DNA of 64,000 nucleotides from Branchiostoma belcheri (GCF_001625305.1 NW_017803854.1:2343361-2407360); one strand, 5' to 3'; positions 24,801-34,229 are shown, counted from the stretch's first letter. Numbers and translations are program-made. The notes: generated from the letters alone by a model not told the origin.

Positions 24801-27800
24801 ATTATCGCTGGTCGCTGAGGGTCGGGCAGCCAGATTCGCCACGGGATGCCCCTTGTCCTTTCTATTTTTGGGCTGCAGTCGGCTAGAGGGGATTAGTGAT
24901 TTCACAGATCATTTAGCCAATTACAAACATTTCGAAACTTTTCGAAAAAATGGTATTCACGCGAATTCTTTTATTAGAATTCTTTCGAAACATCGTACAT
25001 GGCTTTTAGAATGTTTCGAATGATTTATGATTAGGGAAAACTGTTTACGAAGTTAAAACCAAGTTCGAAATGTTTAAAAACTATGAAATTCTTTTAGAAA
25101 TGGTTACAAACATTTCAAAAAAATTCGAAACAATGGGAGAAAACACCCTCGCGGTGACGTGGAATGGACTCTAAACCTATCTGCCCTTTTCTATAACCAA
25201 ATTTGTAACTGTAAATGCCGGCTGCATCATACGTGACCTTTAGCACGACAACAGTTTAATCTAGTTGCGTTAGGCAAATGTCATTTCCTGCCATTAACAC
25301 TAGAACCTTTGTAAGGCCACACCAAGTAAATTTTATGGATGACGTCCTTTGGAGGCCCTAAATCTAATGCGAGCGGGTGAAAAAAAATAAGACGAGCCGA
25401 AAAAAAACAGAGTTTCCTACATTTTTAAATTTTGACTCAATCATTGTACAAATGGTTTTGTGTACAGTGGGAACATCACATATCACTGCATCAAAGTAAG
25501 AAACAAAACATTAAATCAGAGCCATTTTTTGTCTCCTCTCTTCATAATTATCTGCCATCCACCTTCCGTCATTGTAACAACATCTTTGCCCATTTTCGGC
25601 ATGTTGACCACTGTCAGAAGGCAACAAAATTTCTTGTTTTTTCCCCAAAATCAGGTGAAAATTAATGCGTGCGCTGATGTCATCCATAAAAATTACTAGC
25701 TGTGGCCTAAAGTGCTTTTAATGGTCCAGTCAAGAGTGCTACATTTGTACGCTCGTGTGGGCACAACAGCAAAATCTCAACCTTGAGCCACTCCAGACTC
25801 ATATAAAAGTTCTTAAGATGTCTGAGACAAAATCCAAGAAGCGTAGTACATTGCCCTTGACTTAAGGGTTTGACTATTATAAGTGTCCTTTGCCCACATC
25901 TATATAAAGATCCCAAGACAATCCTTTGACTTTTAAAAGTTCTTACGACAATGCTGAGAGAAACTACCTTACCTTTAAAGAGTAGGCATTCGTCAGTCTT
26001 ACAAAACCATGAAGTACTTCATCTAGATCTACACCCTGTACCTTATTCTTGGTAACCTTTAAAGAGTATGGCTTAGTGTTCTGTACCCAGGTCTTTTAAG
26101 ATCTCAAAGAAGATTTCAAGACAACTCTTTGACTTTTAGTCTACTTTGTCGATGGATTTGTTACCATGCAACTACCACATGTTATGATCCATGTTTCTTC
26201 TTATATAACACCATAATATGCTTGAGTGGCCTAACTGAAAGATGAGGTAATATTCCAGTCTTGTCCCATTGTACAAATTGTGAGTAAAATGTCATCATTT
26301 CTAATCCAGTAGGATTTAAACTAAGCCCTGTTAGACGATACGTTTAGTGTAATGTATTGGAAAGTTACCAAATAAGACCAACCGGTAATTCAGTTATACA
26401 TGTTGTCAGTTTTAGTTTGGTGGAGTTAAGTTTATTTCCAATGACAGCGGCTCAGGATTTCTGTTTTAGAATGGAATATGACATTCATAACATTGTGTCA
26501 GTTGCCTCTTATTTTCCCAAATTGCATGCAGTTGTTGTAAGATCTTTTCTTGCGATCACAATGTTTTCTGGATATTTGAGATTTCAAGGTATACAGTCTG
26601 ATTGCTGCTCAGTGTTAGGAATACTAGTAGTATTTTGGGTCGGAATTCAGGATAATTTTTTTTTTTAATCTACAGTAGTACAGCCTCAAACACAAGATCT
26701 TTACCAATGAATATCTTTTACAATGCACCAGTCAGTAGTCCTACCAGATGGACGTTGCGCCGGGCAAGAGAATAAGGCTTTGTTCCCCTCAAACCAATCT
26801 TCTGCTTGGATCAACACATTGGGAAACCTGCTGTCATAGCGGATTTTTCCGTCCGCGTTTCTTGGATACAGAGCTCCGAGGAATGTTACCCTCCATTGCC
26901 CAGATGTTACATGGTTTAAATGCATGACCTCCCAGGTCTTCAAAACACCTGTAGTGTGGGGGTCCGCGTGCCTTTTTCTGTGAGGCATAGCGAACCATTT
27001 TAATTCACATCTCAGCCTGAGACTAATTGCTAATCATTTATACATGTCGGAGACCCAAGAAAATGAACAGGTACAAATGTAATAGCCTCTGTAGCAGGCT
27101 TATAGAACTGGGGGTTTGGTGGTCTTCGGCTGTTTTCTGATTAGCCCAGTTCTAAAACGGGGGTAATTCAACCAGGCCGGCTATGTTGTCTATATGCAAT
27201 CAGAAAATATCACATAAAAGACCCTGAAGACTTGATGAAGACCCCCAAAACCCCCAGATTTTGGCATGCTATGGAGGCTACAAATGTAAGGCCTTAGTAA
27301 CTAAAGCAAGGCTTTTCACAACGCAGCTTGTCCTTTTCATCCAAGTGTTTGTTGCTGAACCGCACACGTCCACAGACCAACCCCTGTCCGTTACAAAGAT
27401 ACAAAACACTTGAGTCTTTCTTGAGCCCCTGAAGGGCGCCCCCGACACGCACTAAACATTGTGCCAAGATTTTACTCAGTTCTGCATGCCTGTACGTCAA
27501 AGCCGGCCGGCACATGGAGGCAAAGAGACGCTGTTTGGATTCTAACAGCGTCCAGTTCCTGATGGTTTTCGTGAACCGAATGCACCTCATGATCACGCAT
27601 ACAGTTTTTGTGCTAACCACGTACACTTAAGAAATGTGAAATAATTGCACAAAAATATTTTGAAAAGTAGTAAAAGGAAGCCTTGTTATATCTAGGACAT
27701 TTTTATATTTTACTGCCAAAACATTGATTTATTACATAGTGGTGCTTTAACTGATTCTCGCAAGGTTCAACGGTTGTTGCCATTTCAGCATACCATGCAA

Positions 27801-29999
27801 ACTACTGTAGATTTAGGATTATCTAAATTACAAACGAAAACATAGACTATATCCTTGTGAAAAGACAAAAACACACATTTATAATCATTTGTAATGATTA
27901 ATAGATATGCCAAGGTAACTTTAATAGAGAGGTCAACATGTCAGAATCACATCAAAGAACGATAATTGCTGTTTTGACAGTTGACTAGTTGTTGGGTCAG
28001 CTGGAAAACAAACACTGACCAGCGCACAGCACTTACCTACAGAAATTCAATACCTTAAAGTTAAACTTCCTATAGCATAGCTGAGATCTGGGGCAACAGC
28101 GTTTTCTAATCTAAGCCAGCCTGAATTTTTTTCCGTCATCACAATTTTATTTGACGTAACGTCATGCCATTGACACGACAATCCTAGCTAGGGGGGTTCA
28201 GGGAAAATTTTGAAATCTTGACCCTCTGAAATCCTATTTCCTGCATTTTGAGGGGCAAATTTTGCTTGTACTAGTAGTTGTAGATGGATTTAATGATTTC
28301 CATTATGAAAACTTTTAAGAATTTAAGATTTTTAAAAAAAGTGCAAAAGCTAGTTAGGCAGACTGCTGATATTTGATTATAGTGTATACTGGTATTTATA
28401 TAGCCCCAAGCCGTGTATAATATTCTGACACAGTTTGCCCTGATTATGTCAATCTCTGAACTAAATAAATACCTGATATCTTTGCTATTGCTTATCTAAG
28501 GAGGCAATTGGTATGGGAAAGATCTAAACACAGTGTGAATTCTGATCAGTAGATCTACTAGCTAAAATAAGACCATTGAGGGGTCTGTGTGCCCTTTTAC
28601 ATAGAGCAATCAGCCATTTTAGCTCAACTGATTTGTAGTACTGAAGATGATTCGATGAGTTTGTAGCTGGACCTCTCAAATCTCAGTTGGGGTATAATCT
28701 GTATGTGGATTCAAGATAAAGCATAATCACCTGAATCTAGCATTAACTTTTTTAAGTTTAAGCAAATTTATCCTGTCGAATTTGATTTAAAAAAAACACC
28801 CACTGGCTTCTGAATTTTGGCCTGAAATATATAATTAGGAATGTTATGAACTGTGGAGCTGTCAAACTATTTGATTACCCAACATCTCCCTGTCCCCCAC
28901 TCTTTACCTTACATACCATGCTTCAGTGAGTTAAACAAACATATAACAAACATCACGAGTCATGCTGGTGCAGAAATTTCAAGAGTGCGGTGCAAACATG
29001 ACAACAGACGCCTGCACAGTGTTCAAAACAAAACACAACTTTTGTTCCCTGCTGTTAGTCTGTTTATTTCTAAACGCATGAAAGACTCTTGGACCTGAAG
29101 TTCATATCGCCTAAGGACAGTGTTAGCTGTCCAGTCAACCACAACCTGCATTTGTAACAGTACGTGACATCTTCTTTCCGCTTAGTTGTACTAGCCTGCC
29201 ATGCCACTGATCTTGTACCTTGGGAAAGGCATTTTGTGCAACTTTCCTCACTCCACCCAGGTGTAAATTGGGTACCTAGCTCTGGTTAGGGACCGGACAT
29301 CCCTGGGATAGGATGTTAAATGGACATCCTGTGTTTGGGAAGAGCCACACCCACCTCACCTTTTAAAAACGAGTAGAGGCATGCTCCAGTGTGTAATGGT
29401 CCAAATACTACTATCTAGAAGTTGGTGTTCAGGAGAGGCAAACTGTTCTTTTATCATATACCAACTCGTCTAGCTGGCATATCTTCTATTTGGCCAAAGC
29501 CTGGCAGAGGCTAGAAAGACCCCACCTCCAGAACACCAGGTTCAAGTTTGTTCCATTCCCTTATAGTGCAAAGGAAGACATCTGACGTATAATGATTTAA
29601 AAACCTTACGTTACTGTTATGGAATCGTCTGGCCAAAAAAATCATGGCCCCAGGTAATAAAATCTCATCTTTATTTTTTTTAAACAGGTAGTAACGTTAT
29701 ATTGTACGTTATTTTGGAAGTTGGCCAAACCAAATACGTACCTTCTTTCCTTTTCTTTTCAAACATTTCAACCGTTACTGCGTCCACGTTTCCGTGACAC
29801 CCTCTGTCTGCTGCTGCTCATTTTGTGCTCCGACGCTTCCCACGCGATATTTTTTCCCCTTCACAAAAATCAATATACTGCACATCCTTACCGGTAGGTC
29901 CGCCCCCCTCCCCCTTAACAACAACCTCGACCCACACGTCAAAACCCAGGAAAATCAAGATATCGTCAAGAAAACACGCCTTCACAACTCACCCGACAT
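9705..29999 (-). CDS. FANK1: FANK1: fibronectin type III and ankyrin repeat protein, complete (11 coding exons)
   Basis: FANK1 is a small intracellular protein, testis- and ciliated-cell-enriched in vertebrates, with reported roles in transcriptional signalling and cell survival. Exons on the minus strand: 29999-29993, 22998-22821, 16475-16351, 14876-14795, 13189-13115, 12297-12232, 11755-11590, 10943-10800, 10399-10322, 10149-10105 and 9800-9705. All join in frame with GT-AG introns to give 353 residues; vertebrate FANK1 is about 345. Residues 8-103 form the FN3 domain ([17 protein letters not shown] near its start, YRYRLRAVN near its end). Residues 105-330 form about six ankyrin repeats, including [18 protein letters not shown] and GKTPLM. 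The charged tail (329-353) is rich in E, K and Q. FN3-then-ankyrin in one short protein is the FANK1 architecture. Intron 1 is 7 kb and rich in transposons. An alternative first exon is possible (15389-15596). Confidence 0.95.
9801..9910. repeat. Low-complexity ACAACA tract in FANK1 intron 10
   Basis: Degenerate repeats of 'ctgtacaacaacaa' beginning next to the exon 11 acceptor; each unit contains another tgtacag on the minus strand, so cryptic acceptors are present. Confidence 0.7.
9925..10015 (-). repeat. Dispersed hairpin repeat (family of 297 and 47397)
   Basis: Minus strand contains CCCTGATGAA, then a 6-bp stem GATGAC/GTCATC with loop AGACG, then AAAAC and 'gataaacaagtgg'. It lies in FANK1 intron 10. 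Confidence 0.55.
10105..10149 (-). CDS. FANK1: FANK1 exon 10
   Basis: A 45-nt exon, residues 308-322 ([15 protein letters not shown]), matching the last ankyrin helix of FANK1. Acceptor cctcacag, donor gtaaga. It is short and easily missed by ORF scans. Confidence 0.9.
10322..10399 (-). CDS. FANK1: FANK1 exon 9 (ankyrin)
   Basis: 78 nt, residues 282-307: [20 protein letters not shown] and FKVKNE. Acceptor attacag, donor gtgtgt, in phase 0 at both ends. Confidence 0.95.
10800..10943 (-). CDS. FANK1: FANK1 exon 8 (ankyrin)
   Basis: 144 nt, residues 234-281: [39 protein letters not shown]. In phase 0 at both ends. Confidence 0.95.
11590..11755 (-). CDS. FANK1: FANK1 exon 7 (two ankyrin units)
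   Basis: 166 nt, residues 179-233. It holds [16 protein letters not shown] and [18 protein letters not shown], the second almost invariant in FANK1. Acceptor catgcag, donor gtacag, phase 0 out. Confidence 0.95.
12232..12297 (-). CDS. FANK1: FANK1 exon 6 (ankyrin)
   Basis: 66 nt, residues 157-177: [20 protein letters not shown], an ankyrin outer helix and loop. Acceptor tgtacag, donor gtaaga. Confidence 0.92.
12780..13080. repeat. Two related 'gcaggt' repeat copies in FANK1 intron 5
   Basis: 12781-12925 and 12945-13075 share 'ttcctaaa-ctctgag-ggtgcaggt' and 'acctgcaccagt-caggt' blocks. Related sequence occurs at 16030-16145 and 23050-23160. Confidence 0.45.
13115..13189 (-). CDS. FANK1: FANK1 exon 5 (ankyrin)
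   Basis: 75 nt, residues 132-155. [19 protein letters not shown] is a canonical ankyrin loop and helix. Acceptor cacacag, donor gtaagg. Confidence 0.92.
13500..14265 (-). repeat. Degenerate tandem array derived from a reverse-transcriptase motif
   Basis: Four copies of a segment whose minus-strand translation resembles G-C-V-P-Q-G-S-x-L-G-P-L occur near 13545-13576, 13755-13795, 13882-13922 and 14221-14262, with a partial copy near 13650. The motif matches block 'GVPQGSxLGPLLF' of non-LTR reverse transcriptases. Spacer sequence ('aaaccatggtaagaaacca') is repeated too. No full RT domain is present. It lies in FANK1 intron 4. Confidence 0.65.
14795..14876 (-). CDS. FANK1: FANK1 exon 4 (start of ankyrin region)
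   Basis: Encodes residues 105-130, [20 protein letters not shown] and on, matching the linker and first ankyrin helix of FANK1. It starts in phase 1, so either exon 3 or the alternative exon at 15389-15596 can splice to it. Confidence 0.92.
15090..15330 (-). repeat. Diverged SINE copy (minus orientation)
   Basis: On the minus strand 'ctcactccacccaggtgac' and 'tgggtac' match the body of the local SINE family. The head is badly eroded. It lies in FANK1 intron 3. Confidence 0.4.
15389..15596 (-). CDS. FANK1: Candidate alternative first exon of FANK1
   Basis: An ATG-started open frame inside FANK1 intron 3 encodes 69 residues. It starts [11 protein letters not shown], continues with an acidic serine-rich segment ([17 protein letters not shown]), a basic middle (REKREAK, RRHVSF) and an acidic end ([13 protein letters not shown]). 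It stays open to a CCAG|gtttgt donor in phase 1, exactly the phase exon 4 needs, giving ...[13 protein letters not shown]. The product would keep all ankyrin repeats but lack the FN3 domain. I see no strong acceptor directly before it, which favours a first exon over an internal cassette exon. I recognise no domain in it. That it is transcribed is inference. Confidence 0.5.
16026..16148. mobile_element. Short hAT-like inverted-repeat element
   Basis: Starts 'cagggctcaaaatact' and ends 'agtact.tagccc' in inverted form, like the ends of the element at 18247. Internal 'gcaggt' repeats. No coding capacity. It lies in FANK1 intron 3. Confidence 0.4.
16351..16475 (-). CDS. FANK1: FANK1 exon 3 (second half of FN3)
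   Basis: Encodes residues 63-103: [20 protein letters not shown], then AVN, then FSP and VSTT, the F and G strands of an FN3 domain. Acceptor gaacag, donor gtaagt. Confidence 0.93.
16738..17501. mobile_element. PIF/Harbinger-type element, 764 bp
   Basis: Flanked by TTA on both sides (16735-16737 and 17502-17504), the TWA target of PIF/Harbinger. The 22-bp terminal inverted repeats beginning GGCCCGATTTAGACT differ at one position. Inside is a Myb/SANT-like open frame but no transposase, so the element is non-autonomous or a deletion derivative. It lies in FANK1 intron 2. Confidence 0.85.
17092..17361 (+). pseudogene. Myb/SANT-like DNA-binding protein fragment of a Harbinger element
   Basis: From an ATG at 17092 the frame reads [16 protein letters not shown], one in-frame TAG (17140-17142), then [14 protein letters not shown] and ...[30 protein letters not shown]. 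The pattern W-x2-E, LI..W, RT..QVR.KFK.LKQ.Y and RSG is the Myb/SANT-like (trihelix) domain carried as a second protein by Harbinger elements. The single stop codon and absent transposase suggest a decayed copy. A start downstream of the stop would lose the first helix. Confidence 0.7.
17651..18057. mobile_element. hAT-like MITE, about 400 bp
   Basis: Inverted ends CAGTGTTCGAAATACC and GTATTTCGACCACTG, flanked by a short TTCAC duplication. Internal 'gcagtctgcaatctgcagat' repeats. It sits inside a tandemly duplicated stretch of FANK1 intron 2. Confidence 0.6.
18247..19784. mobile_element. hAT-like inverted-repeat element, 1.5 kb
   Basis: The ends CAGGGCTCGAAATAC and GTATTTCGAGCCCTG are perfect inverted repeats. 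Flanks carry a 7-bp duplication CCATATG (18240-18246 and 19785-19791). Subterminal 'caggtggcgc' repeats mirror each other. The interior from about 18703 to 19682 is nearly identical to 21107-22165 in a different element. No transposase is seen. Confidence 0.75.
20140..20265 (-). repeat. tRNA-derived SINE fragment (minus orientation)
   Basis: Minus strand: 'gtggttagggttgttgtctt' head, B-box GGGTTCGAATCCC, then 'tgtccttgggaaaggcac'. Same family as 6870-7095. Confidence 0.65.
20740..22344. mobile_element. PIF/Harbinger-like element, 1.6 kb
   Basis: Flanked by TAA on both sides (20737-20739 and 22345-22347). Ends begin GGCCTA and share ATGTTGTGTTTCC in inverted orientation (20755-20767; complement at 22317-22329). 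It holds a 1-kb core (21107-22165) shared with the hAT-ended element at 18247. A 20-N gap between G-runs lies at 20919-20938. No transposase is recognised. Confidence 0.6.
20919..20938. other. Assembly gap (20 N) within a poly-G tract
   Basis: Unknown bases flanked by G-runs on both sides, probably a homopolymer sequencing failure. Confidence 0.95.
22821..22998 (-). CDS. FANK1: FANK1 exon 2 (first half of FN3)
   Basis: Encodes residues 4-61, including [19 protein letters not shown], the most conserved part of FANK1. Acceptor tatgcag, donor gtgagt, phase 1 in and phase 2 out. Confidence 0.95.
23537..25171. mobile_element. TIR element with GC-rich core, 1.6 kb, TA-flanked
   Basis: The inverted ends begin GAGTCCATTCCA then (A/C)GTCACCG over about 28 bp. 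TA lies outside each end, which suggests a Tc1/mariner-type target, but the superfamily is uncertain. AT-rich arms with 'tttcgaaa' blocks surround CpG-rich segments near 23850-23960, 24250-24360 and 24690-24860. Open frames inside are not recognised as transposase. It lies in FANK1 intron 1. Confidence 0.6.
26701..26988 (-). other. Unclassified open frame in FANK1 intron 1
   Basis: 95 codons on the minus strand, beginning [15 protein letters not shown]. The composition is protein-like but I recognise no family. It lies 94 bp from a foldback element, with another open frame (27294-27626, same strand) beyond it. It may be a remnant of a mobile element or retrocopy. Confidence 0.2.
27083..27280. 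mobile_element. MULE-like foldback element with 9-bp TSD
   Basis: TAGCCTC...GAGGCTA ends, flanked by perfect 9-bp direct repeats CAAATGTAA (27074-27082 and 27281-27289). 198 bp, non-coding. The same family occurs at 36415-36613 in opposite orientation. Confidence 0.8.
29190..29375 (+). repeat. SINE body copy
   Basis: Has 'cttgggaaaggcattttgtg', 'cctcactccacccaggtgta', 'gggtacctagctctggttag' and 'ggataggatgttaaatgg', the body of the local tRNA-derived SINE family. The tRNA head is missing or unrecognisable. Confidence 0.65.
29993..29999 (-). CDS. FANK1: FANK1 exon 1 (ATG TCG G)
   Basis: Only 7 coding bases, followed by a consensus gtgagt donor in phase 1. The split codon G+CC gives Ala. I chose it because exon 2 needs a phase-1 partner, this sits in a promoter-like GC-rich stretch, and the product starts [10 protein letters not shown], close to the vertebrate N-terminus. 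Confidence 0.75.
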
Positions 30000-30290
30000 C
30001 TTTGGAGACCTGTAGAACCTTTTCTCGTCGCCGGTGCGGCCGTTTTCGCTGGCGTTCCAGCCGAGAATGACTTCCGAGTCCACCAAGCCCGTGTGTTTAC
30101 CTGTCTCCTACCCACCAGTTATGCAAAATACTCACCTTCATAATATGGCCGCCAACTCTCGACCAATCAGAGCGCCGGGTTTCAGTACTTACCATTGTGA
30201 CAAATAGGGGTGTGATTTTCACGCTCAGAGGGTACCATTGTGACAAATAGGGGTGTATACGTCTGTAAAATAAACTAAAAGCCATCATTG
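30000..30290 (-). promoter_or_regulatory. FANK1 upstream promoter region
   Basis: The 290 bp before the FANK1 ATG hold a GC-rich block (30030-30090), a YY1-like 'atggccgcc' at 30146, and CCAAT in 'gaccaatcagagcg' at 30160. A perfect 24-bp direct repeat, 'taccattgtgac' plus 'aaataggggtgt', lies at 30190-30213 and 30233-30256. There is no TATA box. The repeated core TTACC-AT-TGTGAC resembles an RFX X-box, fitting a gene expressed in ciliated cells; this is inference. Confidence 0.5.
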
Positions 30291-30669
30291 TGATTATTAG
30301 AGCAGGAATCTATATGTACGGATCTAAAATAAGGATAATTCTCTGCATCAGCAGAATTGTGATTTTGCAAATATTTTTTTTTCCTGGAAATTTAAAAGCG
30401 ACCCCACTAACTTTTTACATACGCTGGATGGTTTGTTGCAATGATACAGATTTGCCCAAACTGTTGTCAACGTCGAGACAAAATTGACACGAATTCGAAA
30501 CAAGTGTGTCGTCCGCCGTTCGAGTCGGGATGGCAATGTTCGCGGCTGTGAAAGAACGCCGTCTGGCGGAGTAAGATGGTAATGCAATAGATTAACATGG
30601 CTGCAGTGTAATTTATTACCGTCAGGGGCCGCTGCAGTGTCGTATACTCGGCAAGCTGAGCGATTGTGA

Positions 30670-30865
30670 ATGGAAAATCCAATCTCCAAGCAGATCCCTC
30701 TCGGTGGCAAAAAGACCGTATCAAATTGGCCAGGCAGTATCCATTAGCCAGAGAAGGTCGCCAGCCACCGACGGGTATTAGGCAGTATTCACTGCTTTGG
30801 CTGAAACTGAGTACTAGTATATATGCTGCAAGGCAGCATCAGATTGGCAAGACAGTATCAAACTA
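30670..30865. mobile_element. Diverged foldback element (CTCCAAGCAGAT family)
   Basis: Has 'aatctccaagcagatcc', 'ggcaggcagtatccattagc' and partial mirrored pieces, related to the clean copy at 46124-46259. Eroded and without clear flanking duplications. Confidence 0.45.
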
Positions 30866-31379
30866 CGATGGTACAAAACTAACTGTCTGGAAGTTGGTGA
30901 TTCACTACAAATCACCCGGATGGAGGCCTGGCGAACCCCATCTCGTACTAGCCATAGAAGGCAGCAGAATCTTCAGCTTGTTGAAGGCGGCTGCCTCAAA
31001 TGAAAGAAGAAAGAAGAAGAAGAACTGTCCAGGTCGTATTTATTTACCAGGGAGTTACCATTTGCTAAAAAGAAAAAAGAAAATACATGTACCAGTACAA
31101 AAAAAGAAAGTCTGATAGAAATGCCTATATCATGTCAAAAAAATAAGCCGAAGCCTAAACCTTTGCTTGGAGTACTTTAGGATAATTACGAAGGCCTGGG
31201 GCTAGCTGAATATCGCCCCCAATAGAGCGGAGATTATCGCCCAAGGCCACCGCGAAAGTTCTCGGCAGGAGCTCCCGACAGGACAGACCCCCAGTCAACA
31301 GGGACCAGCGGATTAAAGGTACAAGGTGGACCCCTGCCGATCGCTGTGGCAGCAAATCATCCTCCATAATCATCCTCCG

Positions 31380-31650
31380 TAATCATCGAACATTTCAGTG
31401 GCCTTAATCTCATACATCTACAATTACCAGTTGTCTTATGTACAACGTTGTATTGAGTTCTTTATGTGATGTCTGACCTTTGATTTGCACTTTTATATTT
31501 CGAAGAAGTTCTATGATTTCCTTACGTATGTTTATGATTATGTTCTGGTGTATTATAAGCCCATATGCCATGGGCTGGGCGACAAAAGTTGCAAGACACG
31601 AAAATAAAAATAAATTCATTCATTCATTCATCATTCATTCATTCATTCAC
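31380..31650 (+). mobile_element. LINE 3' end with (ATTC)n tail
   Basis: 'gcccatatgccatgggctgg' followed by 'cgacaaaagttgcaagacac', A-rich sequence and (CATT)n repeats is typical of the 3' terminus of non-LTR elements. No RT is seen. Confidence 0.55.
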
Positions 31651-31699
31651 TACCTTAAGAAGCGAGAAGTTGAATCTGTAAATAGTACATGTAGTTCAC

Positions 31700-31825
31700 A
31701 TTAGTATGTATAGTTTAGTAAGATACTACTGTAATTTTTACTTGTTTTATACATGACCTGTGCTTAGATCTTAAGAGCATAAACGTACAATAAAGGTCTT
31801 TCATTCAATTCAATTCAATTTTGAT
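31700..31825 (+). mobile_element. Second LINE-like 3' tail
   Basis: Ends 'gtacaataaaggtctttc' followed by (ATTCA)n, a polyadenylation-like signal with a microsatellite tail. Confidence 0.4.
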
Positions 31826-31840
31826 CCAAACTTCAAGCAA

Positions 31841-31960
31841 ATGCTACGGTGGCAAGCACGCCAGTAGCCAGTACTGGGGATATCAAATAAACACTCCTCT
31901 GGCCAATGGACACTGCCTTGCCACCGTAGGATCTGCTTGTGAGGATTACCGTTTATCTAC
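31841..31960 (-). mobile_element. Partial foldback element (CTCCAAGCAGAT family)
   Basis: Contains 'ctacggtggcaagcacg' and the mirrored 'actgccttgccaccgtag' plus 'gatctgcttg', matching the arms of 46124-46259. The terminal CTCCAAGC is lost on the left. Confidence 0.55.
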
Positions 31961-32183
31961 AGATCTCACAGTACAAAAACAGAAGTTCCTCTGTGCCAAT
32001 TCCCCTCCAATTTGACTCATTTGTGAGTTGAGAGATAAAAGAGACGCCGGGAGGAGGAAGTATTCGGGACGGGCGCCTGGCAGCATCTCAAGGGTGTCGT
32101 CTGCTGAGGGTTGGTAGTCTCCACCAGACTAACAACGTGGGTTCAAGAAAACAGTCAAATTTAGCCAGATAGGGGGAATAATC

Positions 32184-32374
32184 TAGTCTCCACCAGACTC
32201 CTTTGCAGGCTGAATAAATAGTAGAAATCGGCTAAGGGGAACATCATTGACCAGAGGAGTTGGCCGGCCATAGAGGGTCCAGCTTCTATGGCGCCTCTGG
32301 CCGATGATGTTCCCCTTAGCCGATTTCTACTATTTATTCAGCCTGCAAAGGAGTCTGGTGGATCATGGAGACTA
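32184..32374. mobile_element. MULE-like foldback element with 9-bp TSD
   Basis: 191 bp, TAGTCTCC...GGAGACTA ends, long near-perfect arms (for example 'gcctgcaaaggagtctggtg' mirrored on the left), flanked by perfect 9-bp repeats GGAATAATC (32175-32183 and 32375-32383). Confidence 0.8.
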
Positions 32375-32904
32375 GGAATAATCAGCCACGGGAGTTTGGC
32401 CACTGTAGAGTGCGTTTGCCCACGCAGATCGGAGGGGCAAATTAACTATTCTTCTTATTTTTGCCGAATTTCACGATCCGTTTCCCCGTAGGAAGGCCTG
32501 ATGGAGGCTAGTAGGACGACTTCTTGCTCTGGTCATACCAATTACTGTTTCTACAAGAGTTATACGAAGCCTGGTTGAGGCTACTTTGCCCCAGGGGTTT
32601 CGTGCCGTTTCCCGCGTGCGAGCCCAGTTCCAACTGTAATCCAACAACTCTATATTCCTGGGAACTCGGCAAACTGAGCACACAAAATATCACAGCCGAC
32701 CTTCTGGAATCAAGGGCAGGTTTGGAAGCTTTGATCAAAAACCGTGAAGACTTAGGCTGAGAACTAAAGGGGAGAAACCCAAAACATGTCGGCAAGTAAC
32801 ACATACACACACGCGCACGCACAACCTCTGCTTGGAGATCTAGAGTAACTGCACCGTCGGTAGTAAGAATACAGTGTTAGTCACACTGGGCCCTTGCTCC
32901 GCAC

Positions 32905-32941
32905 TCACACATACACGCGCACGCACACACACACACACGCG

Positions 32942-32991
<50 letters not shown>

Positions 32992-33054
32992 CGCGCACAC
33001 ACACGCACAGACGCGAACGCACACACACGCACGCACACATACACACACGCACAC
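32905..33054. repeat. (CA)n microsatellite, compound with CG
   Basis: About 150 bp of CA dinucleotides interspersed with CG. All open frames here are repeat artefacts. Confidence 0.97.
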
Positions 33055-34229
33055 AGCTAACAGATACAAGATAACAATCATCACGGGATCATAAAATAAA
33101 ACTTAAGTATACCAACTCGGTAATCGTACCATTTTCATTTTTCCCACGGTAATGCGATTTTTCTGTGGTTCTTGTTTTCTATCCGTTGGTTGTATATCAC
33201 ACTTGGTCGACAACGAAAAATCGTGACCATCTCCTCTTTCATATTTTCCTTATTTGAAGACACGAATGTATGACGCCTATGTATAAAATACGTGAACGAT
33301 TAGCAATCAATTGATGACCTACATTTCTGTAAGTCCAGAACTTAACTAGTACATGTAATATCGAGTCTCTCAGTGCTTCGTGAAACAGCCAAACGCCAAC
33401 ACAATGCCTGGAAAGATGGGCTCCTGGAAATGATTTTCTATTCATTCTTTTTACACCTTTTTATATCAACATCCCTAACCAATGAAATATTGTGAAGCAC
33501 CAAGGATATAAATCAAGTCACCATACGGCGTTTAATATCAAAGTATTAACTTTAAACTTTTTGAAAGTACATTGTATACAGAATGATTTCATCATCATCA
33601 TCTTCGCTGTCTTTCAGTAGATTTACCTGCCTTTAAGAGCGTAAAAGGCAGAAAGGCAAAGGAATTTCTTACATTTCGCTATGGAATGCAGAAAGATTGT
33701 TTCATTATTTTCCAAGAACAATAACTTTGTTGATTAAATCTTTCGCTCTTCAAGTTCTAAACATTATATTACCTTCCATTTTTATCCAATTATTTCCTTA
33801 CCATAATGAATGGTACAATGTACTATATGTTCTGTTCCTTGCGTCCATTTCTATGGCCGGTGAACAGGAACACCGGTCATCACTAGACCAGTCCCACTAG
33901 GCATTGGACACCATTCGCCTCCTGGCCGCACGGCCACGGGCGTGACATGTCCATCCCGTCGCGCCTTCGCGTCAAGTTTTCAATCTTTAGACTTCAAAGA
34001 AACCGCTGTGGTTAGTTCTAAGTGATCTACTGGCGTCGGGGCACGGCCTCTACTCCAGGAAAATACCGCGAGGTCCTGACACTGTCATACAAACCGGCCG
34101 GACACCCCAGCTGACCAAACCGGCCCGGACAGTGACAGACTGGCCGCCGGGTGGAAAACTTCACGTAATCTCGGTGAATGCGGCTAAGGAAAACAACCAC
34201 GCGATAAACCGCGAGGCTGCGAAGTGGGG

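Noticed and set aside
30666..31115. 149-codon plus-strand open frame
   Set aside because: It runs through a decayed foldback element and an AAG-rich stretch, with no conserved protein signal.
32840..33094. Open frames of His/Thr or Arg/Val/Cys repeats
   Set aside because: They are translations of the CA microsatellite.
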